In this document: in pieces, positions 1 to 11,450 of the stretch
Numbering within the stretch: position 1 is the first letter of the stretch
Layout of the letters: the number at the start of each line of letters is the position of its first letter
Assembly: GCA_011799875.1 (NCBI GenBank)
Contig: CM022301.1
Location: 211,317,888 to 211,381,887, forward strand
DNA from: Thinopyrum elongatum
Lineage: Eukaryota > Streptophyta > Magnoliopsida > Poales > Poaceae
Length of the DNA: 64,000 bases
Reading direction: 5' to 3'
The notes under the pieces: model-generated
What the model was told of the DNA's origin: nothing
Seen by the model: the letters and a program-made list of their open reading frames with translations, nothing else
The model's database searches: none
Made by a program: the position numbers and the translations under genes

Positions 1-440
1 GCGAAAATAACAATCTCTACTTCAGGTAGAAGCTCCCGTTGAAGAATAATGTTTGGAGGCACTGAATTTAAATCAATATCCACCTACACAATCCCCCCTG
101 CAGCAATATTATCATCCAAATTGTGGTGGAAAAGATTCAAGGCAAGACCAGGAAGAACAAGTTCCAACTGTTCTCCTTGTGGCACAAGACTGTCCTGTAT
201 AAGGGGTTGGTGGGCTTGAATAGGCCCAAGATCGCGATTCAAATTAGGCAACCCATTGAAGATCTTCTAGGCTTGGCCCATCTCATTCAAAATGGCATTT
301 CCCTCCAAAAGTTGTAGAGCCTTCACATCATTTTCAATATTGACTCTATCATTTGATCCCAGAGAAAGAGTGACCTCACTGTGCATGTCCATGTCAGGCA
401 GATCTGCTTCTTGCAAAGGCTCATCCAATGTCCATGTCAG
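1..440 (-). pseudogene. LINE ORF1-like relic, inverted
   Basis: Read on the minus strand, one frame runs through nearly the whole stretch with only two stop codons. It is acidic and leucine-rich, with segments such as LPDMDMHSEVTLSLGS and VDIDLNSVPPN. I recognise this as similar to low-complexity ORF1 proteins of Triticeae LINEs, but there is no diagnostic domain here. It lies opposite in strand to the LINE ORF1 C-terminus and endonuclease that follow from 730, separated by an LTR scrap. An inverted 5' segment of the same LINE, or an unrelated inverted fragment, are both possible. The left end is cut by the window edge. Confidence 0.4.
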
Positions 441-729
441 GCTTACTGACCTACACGGCTGCAATGTATTATGTTGCAGGATTATTTCTACGACGAGTGA
501 GTTTCGTTGTTGGGTTACGGTCTACACTCAACCTACCGATGGCGTTGATGGGACGCCACAGCCGATTGATTGTTTCCGCTGAGACTTATGAGGTATATAT
601 TAGTTTTACATTATTTATACGTGTGATTGCACTTTGATATATACATTGATGTACTGTGTGTGCCAGCATACCGATCCAGGGATGGCACAGATACACAGAG
701 GCTTGACCATTTGAGGTCGGGTCGCTACA
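441..729 (+). repeat. LTR 3'-end fragment of the J family
   Basis: About 290 bp matching the last 290 bp of the solo LTR at 4876-8390, including the terminal GGTCGGGTCGCTACA. The match is visibly diverged, clearly more than 10%, so this is an older copy of the same LTR family. Its 5' part is missing, so it is a truncation relic lying between two LINE segments of opposite orientation. Confidence 0.75.
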
Positions 730-1540
730 CCTATCACCAAAGTTTCATCTACCCTGCCTCACAGTCTGGCCTTTAATCAAGAGTTGCTTTCTTCAGAAAC
801 TTCAGTTAGCACTGCTTCTCCTGGTTTTCCAGTAAAAGGAAAATTCTCTAATAAAGATGCTAGATCCTTTTCCTCATCTGATGCTTGTTCCTAGGGTCCC
901 AAGCAGGAAGGGTACCTTGCATGGCAAAAGCATTTCTCCACTGAATCTGAGTCTACTACTCCTATTCAGGTGCTTACTGATTAGGTTACTTTTATCACTA
1001 GCACTCTTCTGACCCCTGATAAATTTTACTAGGTGAAAAGTTTTTTAAATTCTCCTATGTGGCAAATTATTTTAGATGGATCTGCTTGTGAGGAAATGTT
1101 GAATTTTTATGTCCCCATTAAGTGCCTTTTCTCAATGGCTCCTATTTGTCTTCAAGACCCTACTCTGGAAGGAGGGAATCCTCTTCTCTCCACTCCCCAG
1201 GGCAACAACATTTCTCCAGAAGCTGCAGGGAAAATAGCTTCCTCAACCAATGCCCTTCACCTCAAAGGATAAAGGAAGGAAAGGACCCCTAGAGTGGAAT
1301 TAGAGGTAAGAAGCAGCACTAGATTGCAGCATCTTAACAATGGTTTCAAAAGGAAAAGTTGTCCGGATGGGAATTGTATGGCTTGACTGGGAGAACCTCC
1401 TCCTTGTAATAGCAAAGTGGTTAAAAACCTTAATTCTTCTTATTGCAAGGTGGGCCCGAAGACAACCACTAAGGAGATTCTAAATAAGAAGAAGGCAAAG
1501 AAGGGAGGAAAGCAGCCTGCCTGGAGGGACTAGAGTAAAT
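730..1540 (+). pseudogene. LINE ORF1 C-terminal region (copy 1)
   Basis: Frame 3 carries a broken coding sequence. After scattered stops comes a stretch at 1033-1272 beginning VKSFLNSPMWQIIL and passing through a segment rich in S, T, N and G. A basic tail follows (VELEVRSSTRLQHLNNGFKRK, then KKKAKKGGKQP near 1490). This layout matches the C-terminal end of wheat-type LINE ORF1 as I recall it, ahead of the endonuclease ORF2. A near-identical second copy begins at 59566. Stops within it (for example after LHLKG at 1270) mean it cannot make the full protein. Confidence 0.6.
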
Positions 1541-1749
1541 GAACTACTTCATGATTAGTAGAGAAAGAATGACTTGCAAAAGAATCATGTCGAATGTTTT
1601 ATTTTGTAATAACTATGATGAGATGATGGATGTACTATTCCTTTTGCACTGCTAGTCTGTAGTTTGATGTATAACAACTATTTTACTTCCTATGAAGGAG
1701 TTATCTCACACTTTGCAAGTCCTAATAGACCTTATGCCCTTCTTCAGTC

Positions 1750-2587
1750 ATGAATAGAAACTGGAATATGTTGAATTAGAATGTGAAAGGTATAAACTCT
1801 AGCGACAAGTGGTTGGCTCTTTCTAACAAAAATAGAAGAATCTGAATGCTTTGTCATTTGTTTGCAAGAAACCAAAAGAGAAAACTTTGACAGCTCTTAC
1901 CAGAAATTTTTGTCCCAGGAGATTCAATAAATTTTATTTCTCTCCAGCAGTAGGGGCAGCTGGGGGCCTATTTGAGGCTTGGAAAGAAAACATGTTTTTA
2001 GGAGAATGTCTTTTCAAGAACTCCTTCTCCCTCTCTATTAGTTTCACTTCTGTTCATACTCATGACTCTTGGATCCTCACTAATATGTATGGCCCTTGTG
2101 ATGCTGAAGGCAGATCCAACTTCTTGGAATGGTTCAAAAACATTCAAATGCCAGATGAAATTGATTGGATAATAGCTGGTGGTTTCAACTACATCAGATA
2201 CCCACACAATAGAAATATGGGATCAGGGGATATGTCTAGGATGATGCAATTTAATGATGCCATCAGCTATCTGGCCCTAGTAGAGATTCCATTAAAATGA
2301 AGAAGTTTCACCTGGAGTAATATGCTACAAGTACCATTGTTAGATAAAATTGATTGGGTCTTCATCTATGAGAGCTGGTCCTCAATCTATCCTAATACCT
2401 TGGCCTTGCCACTTTCTAATCCCATTTTAGACCACACTCCCTGTGTTATCAAGATTGGTACCTCTATTACAAAAGCCCAAATTTTCAGGTTTGAAATTTT
2501 TTGGATGGAGCATCCAGATTTCAAGCAAATTGTGCAGTCCATTTGGTCCCAACCTTTGACAGAATCTGATAGTGCCAAACTAATTAC
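1750..2587 (+). pseudogene. LINE ORF2 endonuclease domain (copy 1)
   Basis: The apurinic-type endonuclease (exonuclease/endonuclease/phosphatase fold) that nicks target DNA for LINE insertion. Visible motifs are CLQETKRE near 1862, with the catalytic Glu, a segment ending WILTNMYGPC, and WIIAGGFNYIR near 2165. In the family the last motif is GDFN, and copy 2 at 60660 still has the Asp, so copy 1 has lost a catalytic residue. An extra A in the run near 1828 shifts the frame relative to copy 2, and a TGA after VEIPLK (near 2298) is shared by both copies. The reading resumes as a linker with DKIDWVF and is cut at 2588 by an LTR. The reverse transcriptase start is absent. Confidence 0.85.
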
Positions 2588-4352
2588 TGATGGAAATATG
2601 CCCTAGAGGCAATAATAAAATGGTTATTATTATATTTCCTTAATCATGATAAAGGTTTATTATTCATGCTAGAATTGTATTGGCTGGAAACTTAAATACA
2701 TGTGTGAATACATAAACAAATACCATGTCCCTAGTAAGCCTCTACTAGACTAGCTCGTTGATCAAAGATGGTTAAGGTTTCCTAACCATAGACATGTGTT
2801 GTCATTTGATAACGGGATCACATCATTAGGAGAATGATGTGATGGACAAGACCCATCCGTTAGCTTAGCATGTTGATCATTTAGTTTATTGCTATTGCTT
2901 TCTTCAAGTCAAATACATATTCCTCCGACTATGAGATTATGCAACTCCCAGATACCGGAGGAATACCTTGTGTGCTATCAAATGTCACAACATAACTGGG
3001 TGATCATAAAGATGTTCTACAGGTATCTCCGAAGGTGTTTGTGGAGTTGGCATAGATCGAGATTAGGATTTGTCACTCTGAGTATCGGAGAGGTGTCTCT
3101 CGGCCCTCTCGGTAATACACATCATGAGCTTGCAAGCAAATGACTAAGGAGTTAGTTACGAGGTGATGTATTACGGAATGATTAAAGTGACTTGCCGGTA
3201 ACGAGATTGAACTAGGTATGAAGATACTGATGATCGAATCTCGGGCAAGTAACATACCGATGGACAAAGGGAATTACGTATGTTGTCATAATGGTTCGAC
3301 CGATAAAGATCTTCGAGGAATATGTAGGAGCCAATATGGGCATCCAGGTTCCACTATTGGTTATTGACCAGAGAGGTGTCTCAGTCATGTCTACATAGTT
3401 CTCAAACCCGTAGGGTCCGCATGCTTAACATTCGTTGACGATATAGTGTTATATGAGTTATATGATTTGGTGACCGAATGGTGTTCGGAGTCTTGGATGA
3501 GAACACGGACATGACGAGGAGTCTCAAAATGGTCGAGAGATAAAGATTGATATATAGGACGATGATATTCAGAGACCAGAATAGTTTAGGAGTGCACCAG
3601 GTAGTCATCGGATCACCGGAAGGGGTTCCGGGGGGGCCCGGGAGGTCTATGGGCCTAATGGGCCAAGGAGAGGCACACACCAGCCCACAAAGGGGCTGGC
3701 GCACCCCCTCGCTGGCCGCCGGCCCTAGAAGAAAGAAAGATGGGGCGCCACCTCCTCCTGCCTTTCCCCCCTTGTGGGAGAAAGTAAAGGGGAGGGCGCC
3801 ACCTCCTCCTTCCTTCCCCTTGGCGCCAAAAGAAGGAAAGGGGGGGGGCGGCCTAGGGCAGGAGCCCAAGTAGGATTCGGACCTACTTGGGGCGCCCCTT
3901 GGCCTCTCCCCTCTCCCTCCCACCTATATATATGTGGGAAGGGGGCGCCTAGCACACCTAGAACAATTGCTTAGCCGTGTGCGGCGCCCCCCTCCATCGT
4001 TTACACCCCCGGTCATATTTTCGTAGTGCTTAGGCGAAGCCCTGCGGAGATCACTTCACCACGCCGTTGCGCTGCCGGAACTCATCCACTACCTCGTCGT
4101 CTTGATGGATCAAGAAGGCGAGGGACATCACTGAGCTGAACGTGTGAAGAACGTGGAGGTGCCATATGTTCGGTACTTGATCGGTTGGAGCGCGAAGAAG
4201 TTCGACTACATCAACCGCTTTATTAAACGCTTCCGCTTATGGTCTACGAGGGTACATAGACACAGTCCCCCCTCTCATTGCTATGCATCTCCATGGATAG
4301 ATCTTGCGTGTGCATAGAAAAAAATTTGTTTTACATGCAACGTTCCCCAACA
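2588..4352 (+). mobile_element. Angela-type LTR, type I, unpaired
   Basis: A 1,765-bp LTR, starting TGATGGAAATATGCCC and ending CCCCAACA. It belongs to the same subtype as the LTRs at 31526-33229 and 35516-37280. A TATA box (CTATATATATG) lies at 3924-3934, after a GC-rich stretch with GGGCGCC repeats. The start sits exactly at the break in the LINE. The 5 bp before it (ATTAC) are not repeated after it, so it is not a simple solo LTR with an intact target duplication. The right side runs into 97 bp of unknown DNA and then a piece of a different LTR subtype. Confidence 0.85.
3924..3934 (+). promoter_or_regulatory. TATA box of type I LTR
   Basis: CTATATATATG about 430 bp before the LTR end, downstream of a G/C-rich U3. 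The same element is seen near 32838 in the paired type I LTR. In BARE/Angela LTRs transcription starts shortly after such a TATA box. Activity here is not shown. Confidence 0.5.
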
Positions 4353-4449
4353 GGAGGTAGCGGAGACCGAGGAGCACCGGGTGGAGGAGTTGCGTGTGGC
4401 TGAGGAGGAGGTAGAGAAGAGCCTTTCTAACAAGGAATCGACAATGGAG
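4353..4449. other. 97-bp filler between two LTR pieces
   Basis: Purine-rich DNA between the end of a type I LTR and the start of a type II LTR fragment. One frame reads as a Glu-rich helix-like stretch (VEELRVAEEEVEKSLSNKE). It matches neither LTR. It may be a scrap of some other coding sequence trapped at a recombination junction. No function can be assigned. Confidence 0.4.
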
Positions 4450-4791
4450 TTGTGCTTAGCGAAGCCCTGCGGAAATTGTTCTTCACCAACACCGTCACCA
4501 CGCTGTCGTGCTGCCGAAACTCATCTAGTACTCCGCCCCTCTTGCTGGATCAAGAAGGCGAGGACGTCATCGAGCTGAACGTGTGCTGAACGCGGAGGTG
4601 CCGTACGTTCGGTACTTGATCGGGACGGATCATGAAGGTGTACGACTACGTCAACCGCGTTGATAAACGCTTCCGCTTAGCGATCTTCAAGGGTATGAAG
4701 ATGCTCTCCCCCTCTCGTTGCTATGCATCTCTATGATAGATCTTGCGTGTGCGTAGAATTTTTTTTGTTTTCCATGCAACGTTTCCCAACA
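4450..4791 (+). repeat. Type II LTR 3' fragment, 5' end of element A
   Basis: The last 340 bp of the LTR subtype seen complete at 11451-13116, starting at GCTTAGCGAAGCCCTGCGG and ending CCCAACA. It is followed at once by a tRNA-Met primer site, so it is the remaining part of the 5' LTR of element A. The upstream U3 and the promoter are lost. Confidence 0.85.
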
Positions 4792-4792
4792 G

Positions 4793-4809
4793 TGGTATCA
4801 GAGCCAGGT
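4793..4809 (+). promoter_or_regulatory. Primer binding site of element A (tRNA-Met)
   Basis: TGGTATCAGAGCCAGGT one base after the LTR end. This is the classical primer site complementary to the 3' end of initiator tRNA-Met used by Ty1/copia elements. Equivalent sites follow the LTRs at 13116 and 33229. Confidence 0.9.
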
Positions 4810-4875
4810 CTATGCATAGATGATATGCATGAGTAGAACACAAAGTGTTCTGGGCGGTGATAGTCATACTGCTAA

Positions 4876-7800
4876 TGTAACATCCCAAAATTCTAAATTT
4901 TGGAATGTTATATTGAATAAATAGTTTTGACTGTTTATTTGATTGCTGTGTGAATGATTGAGTGGAATTTGAAACTTTTTGAAAGTTGAATGAGAGGGAA
5001 TGAAATGACTTTCCCAAACTTTCATCCTTGCATTTTGATCTCAATTCAAATTCAATTCAAACACAAAAACCCTAGAGTGAAGATGACATGACTTCTTCTA
5101 TTTGAAATGAAAAGGGTTTTGAAAACAATTTGAATTTCATTTGAAAATATTTCAAATTCAAAACTTTATGCAACTCAATGATTTTCATGAGAGAAGATAA
5201 AATGACTTCTTCAAACTATATGAAATATGAGTTGGAAGTTAAAAGAATCAAATTGAAAGTCATTTGGAAGTATTTTGAAACCCACTTTCAATTTGGAGTT
5301 ATTTATTTTTATTCAAATTATTTTTCTCCAAAACTAAAATATATGGAAAATAGGGTAAAATGATTCCCTACAGTATAAAAGTGGAGAAAAATGATTTTGA
5401 AATCATTTTGGTATTTTAAAATAATTTTGTTTGCATTTTAAATGCAATAGTGGCACTTTTTGAATTTTGGGATTTTGTGTGAATTTTATTTGAACTTGAA
5501 AAATAGTTCATACTGTAAGAAATGTTTTTCTGGAAATTTTGATATATAATATGCCTATATAATGTTTTTATTTATTGCTCTTTATTTCAGTTTTCCTTGT
5601 GTGTATTTATAAAAAAAAAATTGGCCGAAGCCCAGCCGCACCAGGCCCAGCCTCCTCCACTACCCAACAGGGTCATCTTCCTCCTAGGAACCATCAGAAG
5701 CAGAACGCACGCACGCACCCCACCCTGCGCCCCACCCCCTTCCCTCCTTCCCTTCCCCAAGAATCATGTGAATGGATCCACCTCCTTCCCCTACACCTCC
5801 TACTCCAAGTAAAAGGCTATTAATGCCCCGGATTTTCTCGCCGGAGATCCGAACTTGCCTTTTTTTTGCTCGCCATGGCTACACGCATCTGGACACCCCC
5901 TCGCCCTATAAATACCTCCCTCGTGTTGCCCTCTTTCCCCTCACCCAAAGCCCTCTCCTATGAGAGCTTATCCCCCTCCCTATCCCGCATAATTACTCAT
6001 CGGAGTTCATAAACTCCGGCGGCTTCTCCATTGCCGCCCGAGGCTCGGTTCGTCCTTACTCGGCCTCCCCTGAGGTAGCTGAGATCTCCTTAGCACCGTC
6101 CCCTTCTCTCCTTCCTCTAGGAGCCCCACAACCTCGGATCCGATCTTCTTCCCCAACTCCGGCGACTACTCCGGTGAGATCAAAGAAATCCCGTAATTCT
6201 TTTTTTTTCAGAAAAGTAGCGATCTTAGAAAATTCATATCTATTAGTATACATATCCAAATTGACTGATTCCAATTACATTAGATCGCAAATTTTGTAAA
6301 GTTTCTGAATAGGTAAAAAGTTTTTATGTTTGACTATCTAATTTTGAATTTGATCAAATTCTCTTAAATCCTTAGATTTGATCTAACTTGAGTTTAGAAA
6401 AAGATGTTTGATTGATTCTTTTTGCTACTGTTTTGTTACTGTTTTGTTTATCCAGTAGCATAAAGTTATTTATTTTTTAGTTTATTTTTAATTAGGTTTA
6501 TAGCAGAAACAGTATTGTTTTAGTTCTAGTTTTGTTTTAGTCTTTTCTTTATGTTTTAATTGTTTTTATATTATTTCTTTTGTCACTTTTGAAAATTTTA
6601 GTTTTGTTTCTGTTAGTCAACAAAGAAAATTTTATTTTTATTTAAAAAATTATTTTATTTAGTTTTTGGTATGAAAACTTGTATAGGTCATAGTTAGAGT
6701 TTCATAGAAGCTTTTTACTTGTTTCTTTTTGCAAATAAAATTTTATGAAAAATATTTTCTGTTAAGTTAGTGGTTTTATATTTTATTTTCTGTTAATTTC
6801 TTAGTTTAGAGCTTTATTTTGCTGTTAAGTTTTTACTTAGGACAAAACTATTTTGTGTTATGTCTTAGAGTTTTCTTTAGTAGTTTTGTTGTGTAGTTTT
6901 CCTTTGTTTTTATTTGGTGCCCCTTGTTGATTAGCATTTTATTTGTTGGTTTTATTATGAGTGTTAGAATTGCTTGCTAGTATGTTTGCTCATATGAATG
7001 CTATGTTTGACTATATAGATTTTCTCGGAGTGACGAATAGTTTATCAAATTTCCAAGAGCGTTATTATCTTCATCAACTTACCAGGCAAGTTCACTTTGA
7101 CCATGTTTTTCATACCTATGTTTTATTTGCATGTAGTAGCACCCTTTCAATAATCCCTCCAGTAGTGATATTGATTTCTTGTAGTTGAGTAGAATGCATG
7201 AGGTAGGAACCCATCTCCCTGTTATCAAGCCCGGGACGTTATATAGTTTTAATGCTACGCTAATGTAGACGGGGTTTGGTATGAGTGCTCGGGAGTGGTG
7301 TGAGAATGGAGGACTCTACGTCAATGACGACAACTTCATGGTGGCATCTGCAAGGACTGCATCTTCAAGACCTCAAGACTCGAGACAAGAATTCAATACA
7401 CACTACTGGGTGAAGGACGGTTGATGGGCACCCTGGAGCAACCAGTGGATGGCCAGGATACATGGAGAAGCACCATGACATCTTGCGGAAAGCTTCACCT
7501 AGACTCAATGAGACGGAAGAATACTTCATGCCCGGAAGCTTACCTGTGCAACCGCAAGTCACTATGGGCTCTGGCTTGGTTGACCTTAGTTGCGACTCTG
7601 GCTGGGACGGTGCTAGCAGATGTAGAACTATGGTAGGATTGGATGAGCACCGGACAGTGGTCAGGGGAACTCTTCGGAAGACCATGTTTCGGTCGTCTTT
7701 TTCTTAAACACCCTGAAGTGCGAGAACGTAAAAAGAGGGATCGAATCTTGCGGGTAAAGTGTACAAACCTCTGCAGAGGGTTAAAAACCTAATCGATTAG

Positions 7801-8390
7801 CCGTGTCCCCGGTTACGGACAACTTGAGCCTCTGGACATGGATCTATCTCGGAACTCTCAACACCGGATTGATAACTTAATTGTGGGCAACTTATGATGA
7901 TTTGGGCTATGAGACATCGGTTGGCGGAAACATGTCATGATAGATAACTCCGTAGTGTACACTCCGGTTATTTCCTTTGATGTAGGGAAAATAAAACCAG
8001 CTTTTACGCAAACAAAACTCAGGTACAGAGCCACAAAGCCATATTGCATATAGTATAGTTTATCATCTATTTTTCTTACAGTGATCTTGCCGGTACATTC
8101 AATGTACTAACCTACACGGCTGCAACGTCTCATGTTGCAGATATTTCTTCGACGAGTAAGAGTTACGATACAGGGTTACGGTCTACACTCAACTTGCCGA
8201 TGGCATTGATGGGACTCCACACCCAATTGTTTGTTTTCGCTGAGACTTACGAGGTATATATCTGTTTTACGTTATTTATACATGTGGTTGCACTTTGATA
8301 TATACATTGATGCACTGTGTGTGCCAGCATACTGATCCAGGGATGGCACAGATACACAGAGGCTTGACCGTTTGAGGTCGGGTCGCTACA
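4876..8390 (+). mobile_element. Solo LTR J (3.5 kb) inserted in element A leader
   Basis: A 3,515-bp block starting TGTAACATCCC and ending GTCGCTACA, flanked by GCTAA (4871-4875) and GCTTA (8391-8395): a 5-bp target duplication with one change. Joining the flanks restores the Angela leader as seen uninterrupted at 13190-13215. There is no primer site, gag or pol inside, so it is best read as a solo LTR left after LTR-LTR recombination. It contains a TATA box, GC-rich sequence after it, a possible splice donor near 6174 and a T-rich intron-like stretch up to about 6960. The superfamily is not proven; a gypsy LTR is my guess. Confidence 0.8.
5907..5914 (+). promoter_or_regulatory. TATA box in LTR J
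   Basis: TATAAATA after a C-rich stretch, followed by a pyrimidine-rich leader. This is the only good TATA candidate in the LTR and would mark the U3/R boundary about 30 bp downstream. Confidence 0.55.
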
Positions 8391-9536
8391 GCTTACCACC
8401 AACGTCTTATTTTGATTCGGCGGTATTGTGGGATGAAGTGGCCCGGACCAACCTTACATGTCCACGCACATGAGACCGGTTCCACCGACTGACATGCAAC
8501 TAGTTTTGCATAAAGGTGGCTGGCGGGAGTCTATTTCTCCTACTTTAGTTGAATCAAATTTGACTATGGCCGATCCTTGAAGAAGGTTAAAACAGCAAAC
8601 TTGATGAATCACCGTTGTGGCTTTTTGCGTAGGTAAGAACGGTTCTTGCTAGAAGCCCGTAGCAGGGACGTAAAACTTGCAGCAACAAAGTAGAGGACAT
8701 CTAACTTGTTTTTGCAGGGCATGTTGTGATGTGATATGGTCAAGATTTGATGTGATATATGTTGATGTATGAGATGATCATGTTTTGTAATATCGACAAC
8801 GGAAGGAGCCTTAGGGTTGTCTCTTTATTGTATGAATTGCAAGCGCCATGTAATTGCTTTACTTTATCGCTATGCGTTAGCAATAGTTGGCGAGACGACC
8901 CCAACGCAATGATGGAGATCAAGGTGTTGAGCCGGTGACGATGGAGATCATGACGATGCTTTGGAGATGGAGATCAAAAGCACAAGATGATGATGGCCAT
9001 ATCATGTCACATATTTTGATTGCATGTGTTGTTTATCTTTTATGCATCTTATTTTGCTTAGAACGGCGGTAGCATTATAAGATGATCCCTTCACTAAATT
9101 TCAAGATAAAAGTGTTCTCCCCGAGTATGCACCGTTGCCAAAGTTCGTCATTTCGAAGCACCACGTGATGATCGGGTGTGATAGACTCTACGTTCACATA
9201 CAATGGGTGTAACACAGTTTTGCACATACAGAATACTTGGGTTAAACTTGACGACCTAGCATGTACAGACATGGTCTCGGAACACTAGAGACCGAAAGGT
9301 CAAACATGAGTCATATAGTAGATATGATCAACATCGAGATGTTCACCATTGATGACTACCCCATCTCACGTGATGATCAGACATGGATTAGTTGATTTGG
9401 ATCATGTATCACTTAGATAACTTGAGGGGTGTTTATTTAAGTGGGAGTTCATTAGTAATTTGATTAATTGAACTTAAATTTATCATGAACTTAGTCTTAA
9501 TAGTTTTTGCATAATTATGTCATAGATCAATAGCTC
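8391..9536 (+). other. Untranslated leader of element A (second part)
   Basis: The long leader typical of Angela/BARE elements, without a convincing ORF. It matches the leaders at 13198-13656 plus 26940-27640 (element B) and 33307-34289 (element D). It starts GCTTACCACCAACGTC, restored across the J insertion. The many short ORFs in it are not coding. Confidence 0.85.
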
Positions 9537-10572
9537 GTGATGTGGCTCCCCTATTTTGATATGTTCCTAGAGAAAACTAAGTTGAAAGATGATTGTAGCA
9601 ATGATGCGGACTGGGTCCATGATATGAGGATTATCCTCATTGCTACACAGAAGAATTATGGCCTTGATGCACCGCTAGGTGACAAACTTATTGCAAGAGC
9701 AGATACAGACGTTATGAACATTTAGCAAGCTCGATATGATGACTACTTAATAGTTTAGTGCGCCATGCTTTACGGCTTAGAACCGGGACTTCAAAAACAT
9801 TTTGAACGCCACGGAGCATATGAGATGTTCCAAGAGCTGAAATTGATATTTCAGACTCATGCCCGTGTCGAGAGGTATGAGACCTCTACTTTGCCTACAA
9901 GATGGAGGAGAATAGCTTAGCCAGTGAGCATGTACTCAGAATGTCTGGGTACTACAATCGCTTGAATCAAGTGGGACTTAATCTTCCAGATAAGATAGTG
10001 ATTGACAGAGTTCTCTAGTCACTATCACCAAGCTACTAGAACTTCGTGATGAACTATAATATGCAAGGGATGATGAAAATGATTCCCGAGCTCTTCGCGA
10101 TGCTAAAATCGACGAAGGTAGAAATCAAGAAAGAGCATCAAGTGTTGATGGTTAAACAAGACCACTAGTTTCAAGAAAAGGGGCAAGGGAAAGAAAGGGA
10201 ACTTCAAGAAGAATGGCAAGCAAGTCGCCACTCCCGTGAAGAAGCCCAAAGCTGGACCTAAGCCTGAAACTGAGTGCCTCTACTGCAAAGGGAATGGTCA
10301 CTAGAAGCAGAAATACCCCAAATACTTGGCGGATAAGAAGGATGGCAAAGTGAACAAAGGTATATTTGATATACATGTTATTGATGTGTACTTTACTAGT
10401 GTTCGTAGTAACCCCTGGGTATTTGATATTGGTTCAGTTGCTAAGATTAGTAAATCGAAACAGGAGTTGTAGAATAAACAGAGACTAGTTAAGGGCAAGG
10501 TGACGATGTGTGTTGGAAATGATTCCAAGGTTGATACGATCACCATCGCACACTACCTCTACCTTCGGGATT
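9537..10572 (+). pseudogene. gag relic of element A (Ty1/copia)
   Basis: Copia Gag, which packages the element RNA into virus-like particles. It begins near 9537 with PYFDMFLEKTKLKDD and keeps KNYGLDAPLGDK and, in other frames, the CCHC-type knuckle region at about 10275-10320 (ETECLYCKGN, with later residues changed). The protease region (near 10415, WVFDIGSVAKIS; the usual catalytic D-T/S-G is D-I-G) follows. Stops at 9757 and 10016 and several frame changes break it. The 9757 and 10016 stops recur at the same places in element B, so they predate both insertions. Confidence 0.75.
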
Positions 10573-10573
10573 A

Positions 10574-11450
10574 GTGTTGAACCTAAATAAATGTTATTTG
10601 GTGTTTGCGTTGAGCATGAATATGATTGGATCATGTTTATTGCAATACGGTTATTCATTTAAGTCAAAGAATAATTGTTGTTCCGTTTACATGAATAAAA
10701 CCTTCTACGGTCATACACCCAATGTGAATGGTTTATTGAATCTCGATCGTAGTGATACACATATTCATAATATTGATGCCAAAAGATGCAAAGTTGATAA
10801 TGATAGTGCAACATATTTGTGGCACTGCCGTTTAGGTCATATTGATGTAAAGCGCATTAAGAAACTCCATGCAGATGGACTTTTGGAATCACTTGATTAT
10901 GAATCATTTGGTACTTGCGAACCATGCCTCATGGGCAAGATGACTAAAACTCCGTTCTCCAGAACAATGGAGCGAGCTAATGACTTATTGGAAATAATAC
11001 ATACTGATGTATGCGGTCCAATGAGTGTTGAAGCACGCGACAGGTATCGTTATTTTCTGACCTTCACAGATGATTTGAGTAGGTATGGGTATATCTACTT
11101 GATGAAACACATGTCTGAAACATTTGAAAAGTTCAAAGAATTTCAGAGTGAAGTAGAGAATCATCGTAACAAGAAAATAAAGTTTCTATGATCTGATCGC
11201 GGAGGCGAATATTTGAGTTACGAGTTTGGCCTTCATTTAAAACAATGTGGAATTGTTTCACAACTCACGCCACCTGCAACACCACAGCATAATGGTGTGT
11301 CCGAACGTTGTAACCGTATTTTATTAGATATGATGCGATCTATGATGTCTCTTACCGATTTGCCACTATCGTTTTGGGGTTATGCATTAGATACAGCCGC
11401 ATTCACGTTAAATAGGGCACCATCTAAATCCATTGAGGCGACATCGTATG
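10574..11450 (+). pseudogene. pol relic of element A: integrase part
   Basis: An open stretch of 205 codons covers the GAG-pre-integrase zinc-binding region (H-H in LWHCRLGHID, then C-C in TCEPCLMGK). It also covers the start of the integrase core (IIHTDVCGPMSVE with the first catalytic Asp, then FTDDLSRYGYIYL). A TGA at 11189 stands where an Arg codon is expected. The frame then continues with the end of the core (TPPATPQHNGVSE with the catalytic Glu) until 11450. The sequence then passes directly into a complete LTR. The rest of integrase, reverse transcriptase and RNase H are missing. Confidence 0.8.

Noticed and set aside
123..637. Short plus-strand ORFs at the left edge
   Set aside because: They overlap the minus-strand LINE-like frame and the LTR scrap and show no known motif; best read as shadows.
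3402..3974. Overlapping Pro/Gly-rich ORFs of 66-173 codons on both strands
   Set aside because: They lie in the GC-rich U3/R part of the type I LTR (and recur at 32274-32932 and 35907-36321). Composition alone makes them open.
4793..4809. tRNA-Met gene fragment
   Set aside because: Only the 3'-end complement is present, next to an LTR, so it is a primer site, not a tRNA gene.
7365..7707. Three ORFs in different frames within solo LTR J
   Set aside because: No homology recognised, mutual overlap and location inside an LTR argue against coding.
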